A stretch of DNA of 64,000 nt from PCPOR2b sp965220385 (GTDB lineage Bacteria; Poribacteria; WGA-4E; PCPOR2b), in contig OZ244825.1 of NCBI GenBank assembly GCA_965220385.1, positions 1,302,001 to 1,366,000 on the forward strand, given 5' to 3'. A model generated the notes under the pieces. It had not been told where the DNA came from and did no database searches. It worked only from the letters and a program-made list of their open reading frames with translations. The position numbers and the translations under genes were made by a program. How positions within the stretch are numbered: the stretch's first letter is position 1; every line of letters begins with the position of its first letter. Shown piece after piece: positions 7,213 to 17,538 of the stretch.

Positions 7213-10200
7213 CAACTACCCAACGCCGTCAAAAACCGATCGCTCTTTTCGAACTACTACCTCGATTCCCTCATCGTCGAACAACCCCAGTGGGTGGGTA
7301 CACCCGGCATCGAATCGGACTACGCAGCAATTAAGAACCTCTTCGATGCTGTCGTACCGGATGCCGAACACCTCAAAGAGGCGCAAACTGAACGCCAATT
7401 CATCCAACCGCTACTTGAGCAGTTAGGGCACATTTTCGAAGTACAACCCACCCTCCAAACATCACAAGGAACCAGAGAACCCGATTATGCCTTCTTTGCA
7501 TCGGAGAGTGTCCTCAACACAGCACAGTCTCACATCAATACAAACCAGTTCTTCACAGCCTCTTTCGCTGTCGGGGACGCCAAAGCGTGGTCACGCAATC
7601 TGGATCGAAAGACACAGGGCGGAGGAGACCCGTTCACCAATCAAAATCCTAGCTACCAGATCGACTGCTATCTGCGCGGAGCGGATAAAGACTGGGGCAT
7701 CTTGACCAACGGGAGGCAGTGGCGGCTCTACCATCGTCAGACCAGTTATCGGCTCGATAGCTTCTACGAGGTAGACCTCGCCGCACTACTCACCCAGAAC
7801 CAAGACCTAGAGATCTTCCGCTATTTCTACTGCCTCTTTCGGCGTGACGCCTTCATACCCGATGCGAGCGGGACCTCCTTCATCGACCGCGTATTGATGG
7901 AGAGCCAACAATACACCGTCGCTGTTTCCGATGATCTGAAAAACCGTGTCTACGATGCCCTACGCCTGCTCATTGACGGCTTCCTCAAGTATCCCCGCAA
8001 CCGTTTCGACAAAACCAACCCGCCGCTTGACGAGATTCAGACTAACTGCCTAATCTTGCTATACCGTGTCCTGTTTATCCTCTACGCCGAAAGTCGAGAC
8101 TTGCTGCCACTCAATAATCGCGATTACGCGCTACAGTACAGCCTCGACTATCTGGCAACCGACATCCATGAAAAATTGGATGGCGGTATCGCCTTCGCAC
8201 CGGGAGCAAGCCGCTATTGGACTGGGCTGCGGCAGCTATTTACGCTCATCAACGACGGTTGGGAAGACCATATCCCACAGTATAACGGCGGACTTTTCAA
8301 TCCGAAGCAGCATCCGTTCCTTGAACGGTATGGGATTGGGGACGACGCGCTGGCACAGGTCATCGAACTCTTGACACGGACAGAAAAGGGTGAACGCATC
8401 GCCTACCGCGACCTTGATGTACGCCATCTCGGAGATATCTACGAAGGCTTGCTCGAATATCAGCCCCAAATTGCCGACCAAGATCTGGTCATCGTCTCAA
8501 AGAAGGGCAGCGAGACGGTCGCGCCGCAATTCTCCCCCGACCAAGAAGTCACCTATTCGGAGGGCGATGTCTATCTGCTGACCGATAAGGGTGAGCGGAA
8601 GGCGACCGGGAGTTACTACACCCCCGATTACATCGTCCGCTACATCGTCGAAAACACCCTTGGACCGCTCTGTAAGAGTAAAACCGTTGACGAAATCCTA
8701 TCCCTCAAAATTCTCGATCCCGCCACAGGGAGCGGTCATTTCCTCGTCGGTGTCGTCGATTATCTCGCCGAAGAGCTGATCACTCACCCGGACGCGCCAT
8801 ATATAACCGAAACAACGGATGCAGAGACGGAGCTCGCCTACTGGAGGCGGCGTGTTGTCGAATCGTGCGTCTACGGTGTTGATCTCAACCCCATGGCGGT
8901 GGAATTGGCGAAACTCTCCCTCTGGCTTCATACAGTGGCAAAGGGAGAACCGCTCTCGTTCCTCGACCACCACATCCGTTGCGGCAATTCCCTGATCAGG
9001 GCGAAAATTGAGAACCTCTCCCATCTTCCAGAACTGCGGAAAAGCCGCCGCAACGTGAACGAAACCCAAACAGAGATTCCAATGGCATTCCCCTTCACCG
9101 ACACCGTTGCCACCGCCATCGGACACTACCTGCTAATTGAGGAGATAGAGAGCCGCACCGCCGAGCAAATCCACGCGAAGGAGGACAAATTAGAGACCGC
9201 CCAAAAGATGCTCCGCCTTCACAAAGGCGTCGCGAACCTCTGGACAAGCGTTTACTTTGGGAACGATGTATCTCGATCCACCTATCATCAGGCATTGAAT
9301 GCCCTCCGTTCCAGAGATACCAATACCCTTGAAAACCTGCTCTCCTATCAGCGAGCGCAGGAGATAGGGAAAGAAAAACGGTTTTTCCATTGGGAGATTG
9401 AGTTCCCGGAGGTGTTTCGTGACAAGTTCGGGCGCGAGAAGGACAATCCAGGATTTGATGCGGTGATAGGAAATCCGCCTTACATCCGACAGGAAGCGTT
9501 AGGCGATGCCAAGCCGTTTCTTGCGACATATCAGACCTACAGCGGTATCGCTGACCTTTATGTTTATTTCGTCGAACAAGCACATGAATTGATGCGAGAA
9601 CATGGACGATTCGGCATGATCACATCGAATAAATTCATGCGGGCGAATTATGGTAAGGGCTTGCGTGTCTATCTTTCAACGAACACTGTGCTGAATGAAA
9701 TTGTCGATTTTGGCGAATTACCTGTTTTCGAGGATGCCGCCGCGATGACCGCAATTCTCTTGACCCTACGCGAATCTGTTGACGCTCAAGCATTTCGATT
9801 TACCCAAATGCAAACACTCGATTTTGATTCGTTGCAAACAGAAATTGACCGTATCGGTGAGCAGCTTGATCAGGCTGCGTTGGGCGAAAATTGGACATTA
9901 GCCACTGCGGATGAAATCAGGATTTTGAACAAAATCAGGGAAAGCAGCATAACCCTCACCGAATACTGTGATGGACAGATTCAGTATGGAATCAAAACAG
10001 GATTCAACGAAGCGTTCATTATTGATGCCGAAACACGCGACTACCTGATTAACGAAGATTCCAGATCGGCAGAAATTATTAAACCGTGTGTCGTTGGGAC
10101 TGATATTCGCAAATATGAGATCCAATTTCGTGAGCGGTATCTGATTTTCACACGCCGTGGTGTTGATGTTGAACAATATCCGGCGATTAAGCAGTATCTG

Positions 10201-10458
10201 AATCAATATAGAGCGGAGCTTGAACCCAAGAAAAGCCGGGCGGAAAAGCACGGAAGAAAAGTAGGAAACTACAGGTGGTATGAAATTCAAGATACTACGG
10301 CTTATTATACGGAGTTTGAAAGACCCAAGATTATCTATCCTATAATTGCAAAAGAACCACGTTTCACTTTGGATATGGATAATTATTTTCCAAATGACAA
10401 GTGTTTCATTATTCCTCAACATGATTGGTATTTTCTCGCGTTACTTAATTCTTACTAA
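7207..10458 (+). pseudogene. Type IIG restriction-modification enzyme, 5' part, split by IS
   Basis: The first ~1083 residues of a fused endonuclease-methyltransferase. N-terminal nuclease motif: EPDY (P92, D93) and GDAK (D124, K126), a PD-(D/E)xK pattern. Methyltransferase motif I DPATGSGHFL at about residue 503 and motif IV NPPYIRQ at about 755 identify an adenine-N6 (gamma-class) enzyme of the Eco57I type. The last native residues are LALLNS; the next codon runs into the insertion sequence, which supplies TAC TAA. The remainder is at 11830-12472. Without the IS the frame reads through for 1296 residues. As it stands, the target-recognition tail is lost, so activity is probably lost or altered. 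Confidence 0.9.
10446..10454. repeat. Left 9-bp target duplication of the IS
   Basis: TAATTCTTA immediately before the IS end CTAAAGTTT; an identical copy is at 11821-11829. Confidence 0.95.
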
Positions 10459-11820
10459 AGTTTAGACAATTTTAAGTGCAAAGAGGCAGAACAGAGGTTA
10501 TCCTTTCAGAAATCACCACAATTTTGAAAGGAGCAATAATGAGCCTCATATTCTGCCTCGCGAGTATTTTAACCGATTTTCGTCCGTTATTCAACAGTCA
10601 AAACTTCACCCTGTTTTGCACATTTATTGTAGGGTTTATCACTGCCCCCCGCAGTGCCACAGTGACTGACATTTATCAAGCGGTTCGACCGAAAACGGGT
10701 TACCACTCACTGGTGAAGTTCCTCTCCCGTGGTAAGTGGGACGCCGATGCGGTTGCTAAACATCTGATTAAGTTACTGCAAGGGTACTTTGACAATTGGG
10801 TCTACGTTTACGATGAGACGCAAGCGATAAAGACAGGAGATAAGCAATTTGGTCTCCACTTTTTTAGAAATCATCGCTACCAAAAGCGCAACAGAAATCA
10901 ATCGAAGTATCACTCAGGTCATCAGTTTGGCGCATTAGGCTTGCTTTGTAGCACGGTGACTGAGACGATACTGTTTCCGGTTTGGGTGAACCTGATATGT
11001 CCCAAGACAAAGCAGGATAGCAGCAACGCTGTTCTAAAGCGGATATGCGCTCACATTCCCCGTGGACTGATTATCTTTGACCGGGGGTTCAACCGGCGCA
11101 AAGTGTTTGCATGTGTGCTTGAAGCCGGGCATCATCTATTGTGTCGTGCCAAGTCCAATGCGGTCTTTTACCGGTTAGCTGATGTGGCTAAGTGTCGCAA
11201 ACGGGGACGCCCCAAGAAGTATGGTAAACGCCTACAACTGCGATATCTACAGTATTCAACAATTGACATTGACAACAAACGGTATACCATTGCATCGGTA
11301 GTCGCTCTTACCAAAATGTGTCCACAACCCGTGCGGTTGATAGTGATGCGAACCCGACCCAAAAAGGCAAAGGCGTTTCGATACTTCTGTGTCTACACCA
11401 CTGACTTGACTCTGGATTTATGTAAGGTTGTACGATATTATCAGAAAAGATGGACTATTGAGACCGCTTTTCGGGACCTAAAACAACACTTCGGGTTTGA
11501 CCAATATCGGGTCAAATCTAAAAAAAGCATCAGTCGATGGGTACAACTCAGTTTCGTGGCTGTTTGTTTAACTCAATTGGTCTTTACCATCATTTCTAAC
11601 ACAAGCCAGCCTATAACTGTCGAGCGGGTGTGCAGGGAATTGGGCATTGATTGGTATCGACCCAAGAAGTTGACACGCGGATTGATGGTGCGTTATCTAC
11701 GCGCGTTAATTGGCAAGCATCTATTTTCTGCGACAATGGCTAGACACACAAAAACGCCCAATATTCAGCACACACTTGAATGACGCACCATCAAGACAAC
11801 ACAAATTGTCCAAACTTTAG
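10455..11820 (+). mobile_element. IS4-like insertion sequence, complete, 1366 bp
   Basis: The left end CTAAAGTTTAGACAATTTT and the right end on the reverse strand CTAAAGTTTGGACAATTTG form near-perfect terminal inverted repeats of about 18 bp. Identical 9-bp duplications (TAATTCTTA) flank it. One intact transposase fills the interior. Perfect duplications and an undamaged host frame on both sides show a recent insertion. A 9-base duplication and DDE transposase fit the IS4 superfamily; the exact family was not determined. Confidence 0.95.
10539..11783 (+). CDS. DDE transposase of the IS
   Basis: About 414 residues. First catalytic Asp candidate in VYVYDETQAIK, second in GLIIFDRGFNRR, third acidic residue in RWTIETAFRDLKQHFGF, the YxxxRWxIExxFRxxKQ signature of IS4-type transposases. 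A basic patch KCRKRGRPKKYGKR lies between. The start at ATG 10539 is preferred because GAAAGGAG lies 5 bases upstream; a GTG at 10476 in the same frame lacks a ribosome site. The stop overlaps the next ATG (ATGA at 11780), so the downstream R-M fragment could be translated by coupling. Confidence 0.92.
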   Translation: MSLIFCLASILTDFRPLFNSQNFTLFCTFIVGFITAPRSATVTDIYQAVRPKTGYHSLVKFLSRGKWDADAVAKHLIKLLQGYFDNWVYVYDETQAIKTGDKQFGLHFFRNHRYQKRNRNQSKYHSGHQFGALGLLCSTVTETILFPVWVNLICPKTKQDSSNAVLKRICAHIPRGLIIFDRGFNRRKVFACVLEAGHHLLCRAKSNAVFYRLADVAKCRKRGRPKKYGKRLQLRYLQYSTIDIDNKRYTIASVVALTKMCPQPVRLIVMRTRPKKAKAFRYFCVYTTDLTLDLCKVVRYYQKRWTIETAFRDLKQHFGFDQYRVKSKKSISRWVQLSFVAVCLTQLVFTIISNTSQPITVERVCRELGIDWYRPKKLTRGLMVRYLRALIGKHLFSATMARHTKTPNIQHTLE

Positions 11821-12472
11821 TAATTCTTATCTACTTTTTGAAATCGCAAAACTCAGCGTTTCCGTACTTGGAGATCCAAATGCAGGCGGCAGATTAGAAC
11901 TTCGAGCGGTACATTTACAACATCTCCCCATCCGCCGCATCAATTTCACCACCCCCGCCGATGAGCGTGACCGCCAACTCGAAAAAGCCAAAATCCTTTA
12001 CCAACGCTGCCTCGACAAAGGGAGCACCGACTGCGTCCTCGGCTTCGTGAGGCACCATCTCACCGCCGATCCAGAGCGTTCCGATGTTGTCCACGACCTG
12101 CTCGCTTACCTCGCGGAGGAGATGGTTGAGATGAACAGGGAGAAAGGAGAGGAAATTCGCGGCTTCCTGCGTTGGTTGGAACGGGAAATCGGTGCTGAAA
12201 TTGATACCCTCAAAAACAAGACCGCGATTCAGGGTTACTTTGATTTGACACTTGAGGAGCTGCTTGAGATTCTCAAGAAAAACCGCAGATCCATCGACGT
12301 TGATCCATCGGACCGAAATTTCCAAGAATCGTTGGAGCGTGAATTTACAAATAGCCTCACCAAACTCAACCCCTTACGTACCCGCATCCAACAAACCGAC
12401 GCGCTGATTGATCAGATAGTCTATCAACTCTACGGCTTAACCGACAAAGAAATCGCCGTTGTAGTCCAGTAG
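11780..12472 (+). pseudogene. Type IIG restriction-modification enzyme, 3' part
   Basis: The native sequence resumes at 11830 in the frame that continues LALLNSY as LLFEIAKLSVSVLGDPN. It contains the C-terminal target-recognition and coiled region (LPIRRINFTTPADERDRQLEKAK, then helices with NPLRTRIQQTDALIDQIVYQLYGLTDKE, typical of the tail of Eco57I/TaqI-like enzymes). An ATG created by the IS (11780) could give a 230-residue hybrid starting MTHHQDNTNCPNFSNSY. Removing the IS and one target copy restores one 1296-codon frame, which is why it is annotated as an interrupted gene and not as a separate protein. Confidence 0.88.
11821..11829. repeat. Right 9-bp target duplication of the IS
   Basis: TAATTCTTA directly after the right IS end; identical to 10446-10454. 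Confidence 0.95.
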
Positions 12473-12617
12473 GTCGGGTTTCTAGCCCGACTTTCGCTCT
12501 AATGAACCGATGAACCCTATATACTGCAACCGTGCCAAGCGCATAGACAACATTTTAAACAAACGAGATTGAAATGGACTTTTCAGCACGGTCGTCGTCA
12601 CAATGGAGGCGGGAAAG

Positions 12618-12914
12618 ATGATTAGAATAGCGATAGTTATCCTTGTACTGCTCATCGGGTGTGCAATGCCTAAACCGGAACCCCAATTCATGGGGCAGTA
12701 TCTGAGCCTGACAACTGAACCGTTCAAAACGGACTATCCCAACATCAAGGAATTGGACAGAAGCAAACATGGTAACTATGTCAAATACCTCACGCTTAAT
12801 GGAAAAATCTTGATGGCTCGTTATAACGACAAGAAGGGGGCGTGGCAGATAACTGTAAGGCAACCGCACCCCAATGAAGTGGAACAATACAAAGAAGAGT
12901 GGCATTTTGACTAG
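12618..12914 (+). CDS. Small predicted lipoprotein
   Basis: 98 residues from ATG 12618, with a short signal sequence and lipobox (LLIGC, Cys15), so probably membrane-anchored by lipid. The mature part has no recognised domain; it contains LNGKILMARYNDKKGAWQI, a possible beta-rich stretch, and ends EQYKEEWHFD. GGAGG lies 8 bases before this ATG, which favours it over the upstream in-frame ATG at 12603, which overlaps that site. It lies just after the R-M tail. No function can be assigned. Confidence 0.6.
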   Translation: MIRIAIVILVLLIGCAMPKPEPQFMGQYLSLTTEPFKTDYPNIKELDRSKHGNYVKYLTLNGKILMARYNDKKGAWQITVRQPHPNEVEQYKEEWHFD

Positions 12915-13079
12915 CCCCAAACATGGAGGGGTATGATGAAAAAGGTGCGACGTTTCGCAAAGGAGTAACCCATGAACTGTGAGACCCGTGAAGCCTTCTT
13001 GAATCTTAGGCTTGACATGATGTTTGCAGGGATCAAGGCACTCTCTTATCCGAACAATACTTAAAATAAGGAGAAAACT

Positions 13080-14744
13080 ATGGCAATTTTGGAAGGCGGT
13101 CAAATTATTACAAAGGTCCTAAAGCAAGAAAATGTGGAATATCTGTTTACACTCTGCGGTGGGACGATTGAATCGATATATGAAGGGTGCCTCAACGATG
13201 GCATCAAAATCATCGACACCCGTGTGGACCCATCTGCGACGATGATGGCGGATGCGTATGCGCGGGTCACCGGGGGCGTCGGTGTCAGCGGCGTTACCCG
13301 CGGACCGGGGCACGCTGCCATGATTTATGGTCTAGCGACAGCACACATGATGGGCAGCCCCCTATACTCCATCAGTGGCAACAGCGATGCGGATCAGATC
13401 GACATGGGCGGTTCTCAGGAATACAACCAAACGGGGTTGGTCAAGCCGATTACCAAGTGGGCGCGGTTGGTCGCACAGACAGACCGACTGCCGGAGTATG
13501 TCGGCACCGGGTTCCGTAAGGCGTTGGGTGGGCGTCCGGGTCCCGTGCATCTGAACGTTCCATACGATGTGTTGTATGACAAGATCGATGATGCGGAAAT
13601 CGCTTATCCTGAACCGGTGAACTCTCGTGCAAACGGCAGAGTCCACGGCGACCCAGAACAGATAGACCGCGCCTTAAAATTGTTGGCGGGTGCAGAGAGC
13701 CCGGTAATTATTGCTGCCGGTGCGACCCACTGGCAGAACGCATCAGGCGCACTCTTAGACTTCGTGGAGGCAACGGGGATACCCTTTTTCTCAAGGGGCG
13801 GCGATGTCAACGCAATTACCCGTCCGCATCCACTCTTTTTTGGGATGGCGAGCACCCGATTCGGCAACGCCTCAAAGGAGCTGCGCAATGCTGATGTAGT
13901 GCTCGCCTTGGGGGTTAGATTCGATACAAACATCAGTTACGGTAAACCGCCGCTCTTTCACGAGGAAGCTAAGTTTATCTGCGTCGATATTGATGCTGAA
14001 GAGATGGGCAAGAATCGCCCCTTTGATGTCGGGGTCATCGGTGACCTGAAAGCAGTCTTGACCGAGATGACAAACGGCGTGTCCAAACACGACTTTCACG
14101 AACCAACCGATTGGGTTGAACGTCTGAACCTTGTCCGTCAGGGGTTTCGGCAACGCCTCGCCGAAGCGGAGAACTCCGACAGTGTGCCGGTTCATCCGCT
14201 CCGCATCTGCAAAGAGGTTCGCGAACTCTTCGGGGATGATGCCACAATTTCCCTCGATGGCGGAGACGCCTCACTCTTTTCCCACATGGCACTCGATCAC
14301 TACCACCCACCTTACCTACTGTTCACAGGTCCTATCGGTGGGATCGGGCAGGGAGTGCCCTTCGCACTGGCGGGAAAAGTGGCAAGGCCAGACCATCCGA
14401 GTGTCCTCATCACGGGTGACGGCTCCTTCGGTTACGGGGTCATCGAGTACGATACCGCGCTCAAACATAATCTGCCGATTATCTCGATAGTCTCAAGCGA
14501 TGAGGCGTGGGGTATTGTGAGACACCCGCAAATCCAGCGCTACGGCTTGGATCGTGCCGTTGCGACGGATCTCCGAGCGGTCAGCTACGAACGGGTTGCC
14601 GAAGCACTCGATTGTTACGGAGAGCTTGTTACAAAACCCGACGAAATCCGTCCAGCCCTGCAGCGCGCTGCGGACTCAGGCGCACCAGCAGTGATTAATG
14701 TTCCCACAATCTTTACAAGCGCAGCAGCATACTGTCCACAATAG
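13080..14744 (+). CDS. Thiamine-diphosphate enzyme, acetolactate-synthase-like
   Basis: 554 residues with the three-domain layout of the acetolactate synthase/oxalyl-CoA decarboxylase family. N-terminal pyrimidine-binding domain: YLFTLCGGTIESIY, ADAYARVTG, GVTRGPGHAAM. Central domain: PVIIAAGATHW. C-terminal cofactor domain: GDGSFGYGVIEYDTALK with the GDG metal motif near residue 446. Oddities: the proton-relay Glu expected in the RHE motif is replaced (TRVDPSA, D50), and the usual Asn-containing end of the metal motif reads IVSSDEAWG. It may therefore not be a true acetolactate synthase. AAGGAG precedes the ATG. It converges with the FAH gene, 2 bases apart. Confidence 0.85.
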   Translation: MAILEGGQIITKVLKQENVEYLFTLCGGTIESIYEGCLNDGIKIIDTRVDPSATMMADAYARVTGGVGVSGVTRGPGHAAMIYGLATAHMMGSPLYSISGNSDADQIDMGGSQEYNQTGLVKPITKWARLVAQTDRLPEYVGTGFRKALGGRPGPVHLNVPYDVLYDKIDDAEIAYPEPVNSRANGRVHGDPEQIDRALKLLAGAESPVIIAAGATHWQNASGALLDFVEATGIPFFSRGGDVNAITRPHPLFFGMASTRFGNASKELRNADVVLALGVRFDTNISYGKPPLFHEEAKFICVDIDAEEMGKNRPFDVGVIGDLKAVLTEMTNGVSKHDFHEPTDWVERLNLVRQGFRQRLAEAENSDSVPVHPLRICKEVRELFGDDATISLDGGDASLFSHMALDHYHPPYLLFTGPIGGIGQGVPFALAGKVARPDHPSVLITGDGSFGYGVIEYDTALKHNLPIISIVSSDEAWGIVRHPQIQRYGLDRAVATDLRAVSYERVAEALDCYGELVTKPDEIRPALQRAADSGAPAVINVPTIFTSAAAYCPQ

Positions 14745-14746
14745 GC

Positions 14747-15598
14747 TTAATGTGCTTCCCAAGATGTCCGTTTCAAGGGATCGTGGACACTGATTGTCAG
14801 TGAAGGCCCGAAGCCCTCGATCTCCAGACGCAGGTTATCTCCATCCTGAATCGGTGCCAAGGCGTAGTGGTGGGTTCCCGTAGATACAACGTTCCCGGGT
14901 TCAAGCGTCAAGACCTTGGTAACCTCTTCTAACACCTCTGGTATGAAACGCGCCATCGAGTTAGAGGAAAAGTCGTGCCTAAGGTCATCGCCGACCCATA
15001 GCTTTATTCCGAGTTCATTTGGATCGTCAACCTCATCGGCGGTGACCAGCGCCGGACCCATTGGAGCGAAGGTGTGCCAGCTTTTTCCGAGGAAGAAACC
15101 ACCGGGAAGACCACGGGCAGACACATCGATAAATTGGGTATAGCCGAAGACATGATCCATAGCTTCAGCTTGGGACAGGTGGCTCGCTGTTTTCCCAATC
15201 ACCACACTGAGTTCAGGCTCAAAATGGAAAACGGTCGCGTCTGTTTCGGGGAGTTGGACTGTATCATCTTTTCCAATAATTCCTGTGGGAGATTTCAGGA
15301 AGGCGTTAAACTCTCCTCGATCTGGGGCCGCAGGTTCGATATAGTTGCCTGCAAGACAGACCAACTGACCCGGTCTCGGCAACGGTGCTCTGAGACGCAC
15401 ACTGTCAAGTGCTGTTCCCGCATTTCCTTCCGCAGCCTGCGCGATCTGGGGCTGTAAATTGTCCCAATCCTTGATGAGCGTTTCCATTAGCTCTTGAGGA
15501 CTGTGATAAGAAATACTTCCCAGTGCCGAAGCGACATCAACAATCTGATCCCCACTTATTACACCCAACTGGTAATCATTAAAAAATGCAAGTTTCAT
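14747..15598 (-). CDS. Fumarylacetoacetate hydrolase (FAH) family protein
   Basis: 283 residues, normal for the family. The metal-binding triad is visible as FEPELSVVIG (two Glu) and FIDVSARG (Asp). LAGNYIEPA, GKSWHTFAPMGPALV and GNVVSTGTHH match the FAH core. FAH-family enzymes cleave C-C bonds in beta-diketo acids or act as isomerases or decarboxylases in aromatic and sugar-acid catabolism; the substrate is not readable. AAAGGAAAAC precedes the ATG and a promoter is predicted at 15692-15720. Residues around the FAH core start near 90, leaving an N-terminal domain of about 80 residues as in other members. Confidence 0.88.
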   Translation of the reverse strand: MKLAFFNDYQLGVISGDQIVDVASALGSISYHSPQELMETLIKDWDNLQPQIAQAAEGNAGTALDSVRLRAPLPRPGQLVCLAGNYIEPAAPDRGEFNAFLKSPTGIIGKDDTVQLPETDATVFHFEPELSVVIGKTASHLSQAEAMDHVFGYTQFIDVSARGLPGGFFLGKSWHTFAPMGPALVTADEVDDPNELGIKLWVGDDLRHDFSSNSMARFIPEVLEEVTKVLTLEPGNVVSTGTHHYALAPIQDGDNLRLEIEGFGPSLTISVHDPLKRTSWEAH

Positions 15599-15691
15599 CT
15601 GATAGTTTTCCTTTCAAGTTTTAAGATAATGCGAGTCTATTGTAGAACACGTCTGTTCCTGCGAACGCACATACTCTCAACCACGATTCTG

Positions 15692-15720
15692 ATTATAGCA
15701 CGGATCGTCCAGGTGTTAAA
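15692..15720 (-). promoter_or_regulatory. Predicted sigma-70 promoter for FAH gene
   Basis: On the reverse strand: TTTAAC (15720-15715), 17-base spacer, TATAAT (15697-15692). The -10 box is perfect and the -35 box is weak. It lies about 95 bases before the ATG at 15598. Confidence 0.55.
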
Positions 15721-15790
15721 ACAGTTTCAACCTTTTTGATATGCAATCCTCCCTGCCATACCGCGAGGGCAAATTTCAGCCCACCGTGTG

Positions 15791-16906
15791 TTACATACAG
15801 AACTGCTCGATCATCTGTCCGTACACATCAACCGCTTCCGACAGTTGTGCAATATCAATCCACTCTCCAACGGTATGCGCTTGGACAATGTCGCCGGGAC
15901 CGAGGATAACGAGGTCTAAATGATGTTTGAAAGCGTGCGCGTCCGTCCCAAATGGCACCGTCCCCGCCTTCGCTGCGCCTGTGGCTTTCAATCCCGCTTG
16001 GACAATCTCAGCGTCGGGTGAGACGTAGAACGGCGTTCCTTTATTCGAGGATGCTTCAAGTCCGTATTTCTCTGCCATCTCCGTTATCATAGCAATTACA
16101 TCGTCGCTGCGGTCATTTGGCATCGGTCTAAAGCTGAGTGTGCAAACCGTTTTCGCTGCGGCGACGTTCGGTCGGCACCCCCCGTCATCAAGCACCATAT
16201 TAAACCCATTTGTCGGTGGGTCAAACTCCTTATTCATGAAAGATTCGTCGGTTTTGAACAACTCTGCCAACTCAACCATCTCAGCAAGGAAGGGCGCGAT
16301 CAGGAAGTTCGCGGAAACTCCTTTATCTGTGCTGGTATGCGCTGCCCGTCCTCTCGCGGTTACAAGGACCCGTCCGCCTCCCTTGTGGGCATAAACCGGT
16401 GTTAATCGTGTCGGCTCCGCGATGACGCCGTGTTTGGGGCGTTCCGCGTTGAAGAACTCCGACTCTTCCGCAACCTGTCGCGCTCCGAAACCGCCAACCT
16501 CTTCGTCCGCCGCGATGACAACAAAGAGCGGTTTCTTCAAATCAGCAGCATTGACTTTTGCACCCGCAGCGATCGTCGCAGCCAATGGGCCCTTCATATC
16601 ACAACTGCCACGCCCAAAAAGACGACCGTCTTTAATGACTGGGTCAAATGGGTCCCACTCACCCTCTAAACCGGGAACCGTGTCGGAGTGGGAAAACAGT
16701 CCGAAACCATCTGATCCCTCTCCCTTCTTCCCCACCAGACTCACCTTTTGTTCACCATTCTCATCGAGGTATTCAAGGCGCTCGACTTCAAAATCACAAC
16801 CCTTTAAAGTGTCTTCAAGGAGGTCCGAAACCTCCTTATTACTCCGCTGGCTAACGGAATTGATTGCTACAATGTCCCTTGTCAATTGAACAACGTCAAG
16901 TCCCAT
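15791..16906 (-). CDS. M20 family metallopeptidase (ArgE/DapE-like)
   Basis: 371 residues. Metal site motifs in order: LFSHSDTVPG, GRGSCDMKGPLAA, AADEEVGGFGA with the general-base EE pair, and the C-terminal HAFKHHLDLVILGPG with a metal His region. A dimerisation lid (HKGGGRVLVTARGRAAHTST) lies in the middle, so the two-domain M20 architecture is complete. These enzymes hydrolyse N-acyl amino acids or small peptides in the cytosol. ArgE-like acetylornithine deacetylase is the nearest guess, but no arg genes are nearby. ATAGGAG site before the ATG. Confidence 0.88.
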   Translation of the reverse strand: MGLDVVQLTRDIVAINSVSQRSNKEVSDLLEDTLKGCDFEVERLEYLDENGEQKVSLVGKKGEGSDGFGLFSHSDTVPGLEGEWDPFDPVIKDGRLFGRGSCDMKGPLAATIAAGAKVNAADLKKPLFVVIAADEEVGGFGARQVAEESEFFNAERPKHGVIAEPTRLTPVYAHKGGGRVLVTARGRAAHTSTDKGVSANFLIAPFLAEMVELAELFKTDESFMNKEFDPPTNGFNMVLDDGGCRPNVAAAKTVCTLSFRPMPNDRSDDVIAMITEMAEKYGLEASSNKGTPFYVSPDAEIVQAGLKATGAAKAGTVPFGTDAHAFKHHLDLVILGPGDIVQAHTVGEWIDIAQLSEAVDVYGQMIEQFCM

Positions 16907-17046
16907 TAAAAATGAACTCCTATTCCAAATTTAACTCACTCCAAAAACTAAACGACCCTCTGGCGTATTGTCAGAATGAGTAATATGCTTGTGAAGATGC
17001 TCTTAGAGCAGAATGTGGTGACTTCAATCGATTGTAACCGTTGGAC

Positions 17047-17205
17047 TATGGTAGATTTTAGAATTAATGAGACACTCCAAACCGAACCGCATTGCCCCCA
17101 ACCCCGGTAGGTGCGGTTTCTAACCGCACCGCATCGGCGCAGTTGGAAACAGCGCCTACCATACACGGGGACGAAAGTGTCTATTTATTTTTATGATTCA
17201 CCATA
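17047..17205 (+). mobile_element. Family A MITE, copy 2 (159 bp)
   Basis: Same length and almost the same sequence as 3149-3307: left end TATGGTAGATTTTAGAATTA, right end on the reverse strand TATGGTGAATCATAAAAATA. TA on both sides. Flanks here are not family D sequence. It occupies most of the gene-free stretch 16907-17390, the rest of which shows no gene. Confidence 0.82.
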
Positions 17206-17390
17206 AATTGCTAACCGGTGGCGATATATTACCAGTGATGCGCTAAAGGCTCACTCCAAGTTCGGACTATGGCATTTTACCAGATCCAGATGATTAGCTT
17301 CCCCGCTTGTTGACCACGTTTGTGCAGACCGAGTTATGCTATCATATATTCGATGAGAGGTCTATAAAAAAATCGGTCTTTTCATTTTCA

Positions 17391-17419
17391 TTGACTTTTT
17401 ATCAGAATATAGGTAAAAT
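17391..17419 (+). promoter_or_regulatory. Predicted sigma-70 promoter for lipoprotein pair
   Basis: TTGACT, 17-base spacer, TAAAAT. It lies about 120 bases before the ATG at 17539. The same TTGACN-17-TAAAAT pattern appears at 40912 and 48280. Confidence 0.65.
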
Positions 17420-17538
17420 GGCTGATGTCGCATATCCTCAGACTTGACTTGTCAACAGAATTTCTCTGGGGATGGAAGGATTTTCGGGGACAGTAAGGCA
17501 TTGTTGGGTAACAACATGATCGGAGGAGGGAGAGAACA

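Noticed and set aside
7207..12472. Two separate adjacent R-M genes
   Set aside because: Removing the IS and one target copy gives a single continuous frame, so it is one interrupted gene.
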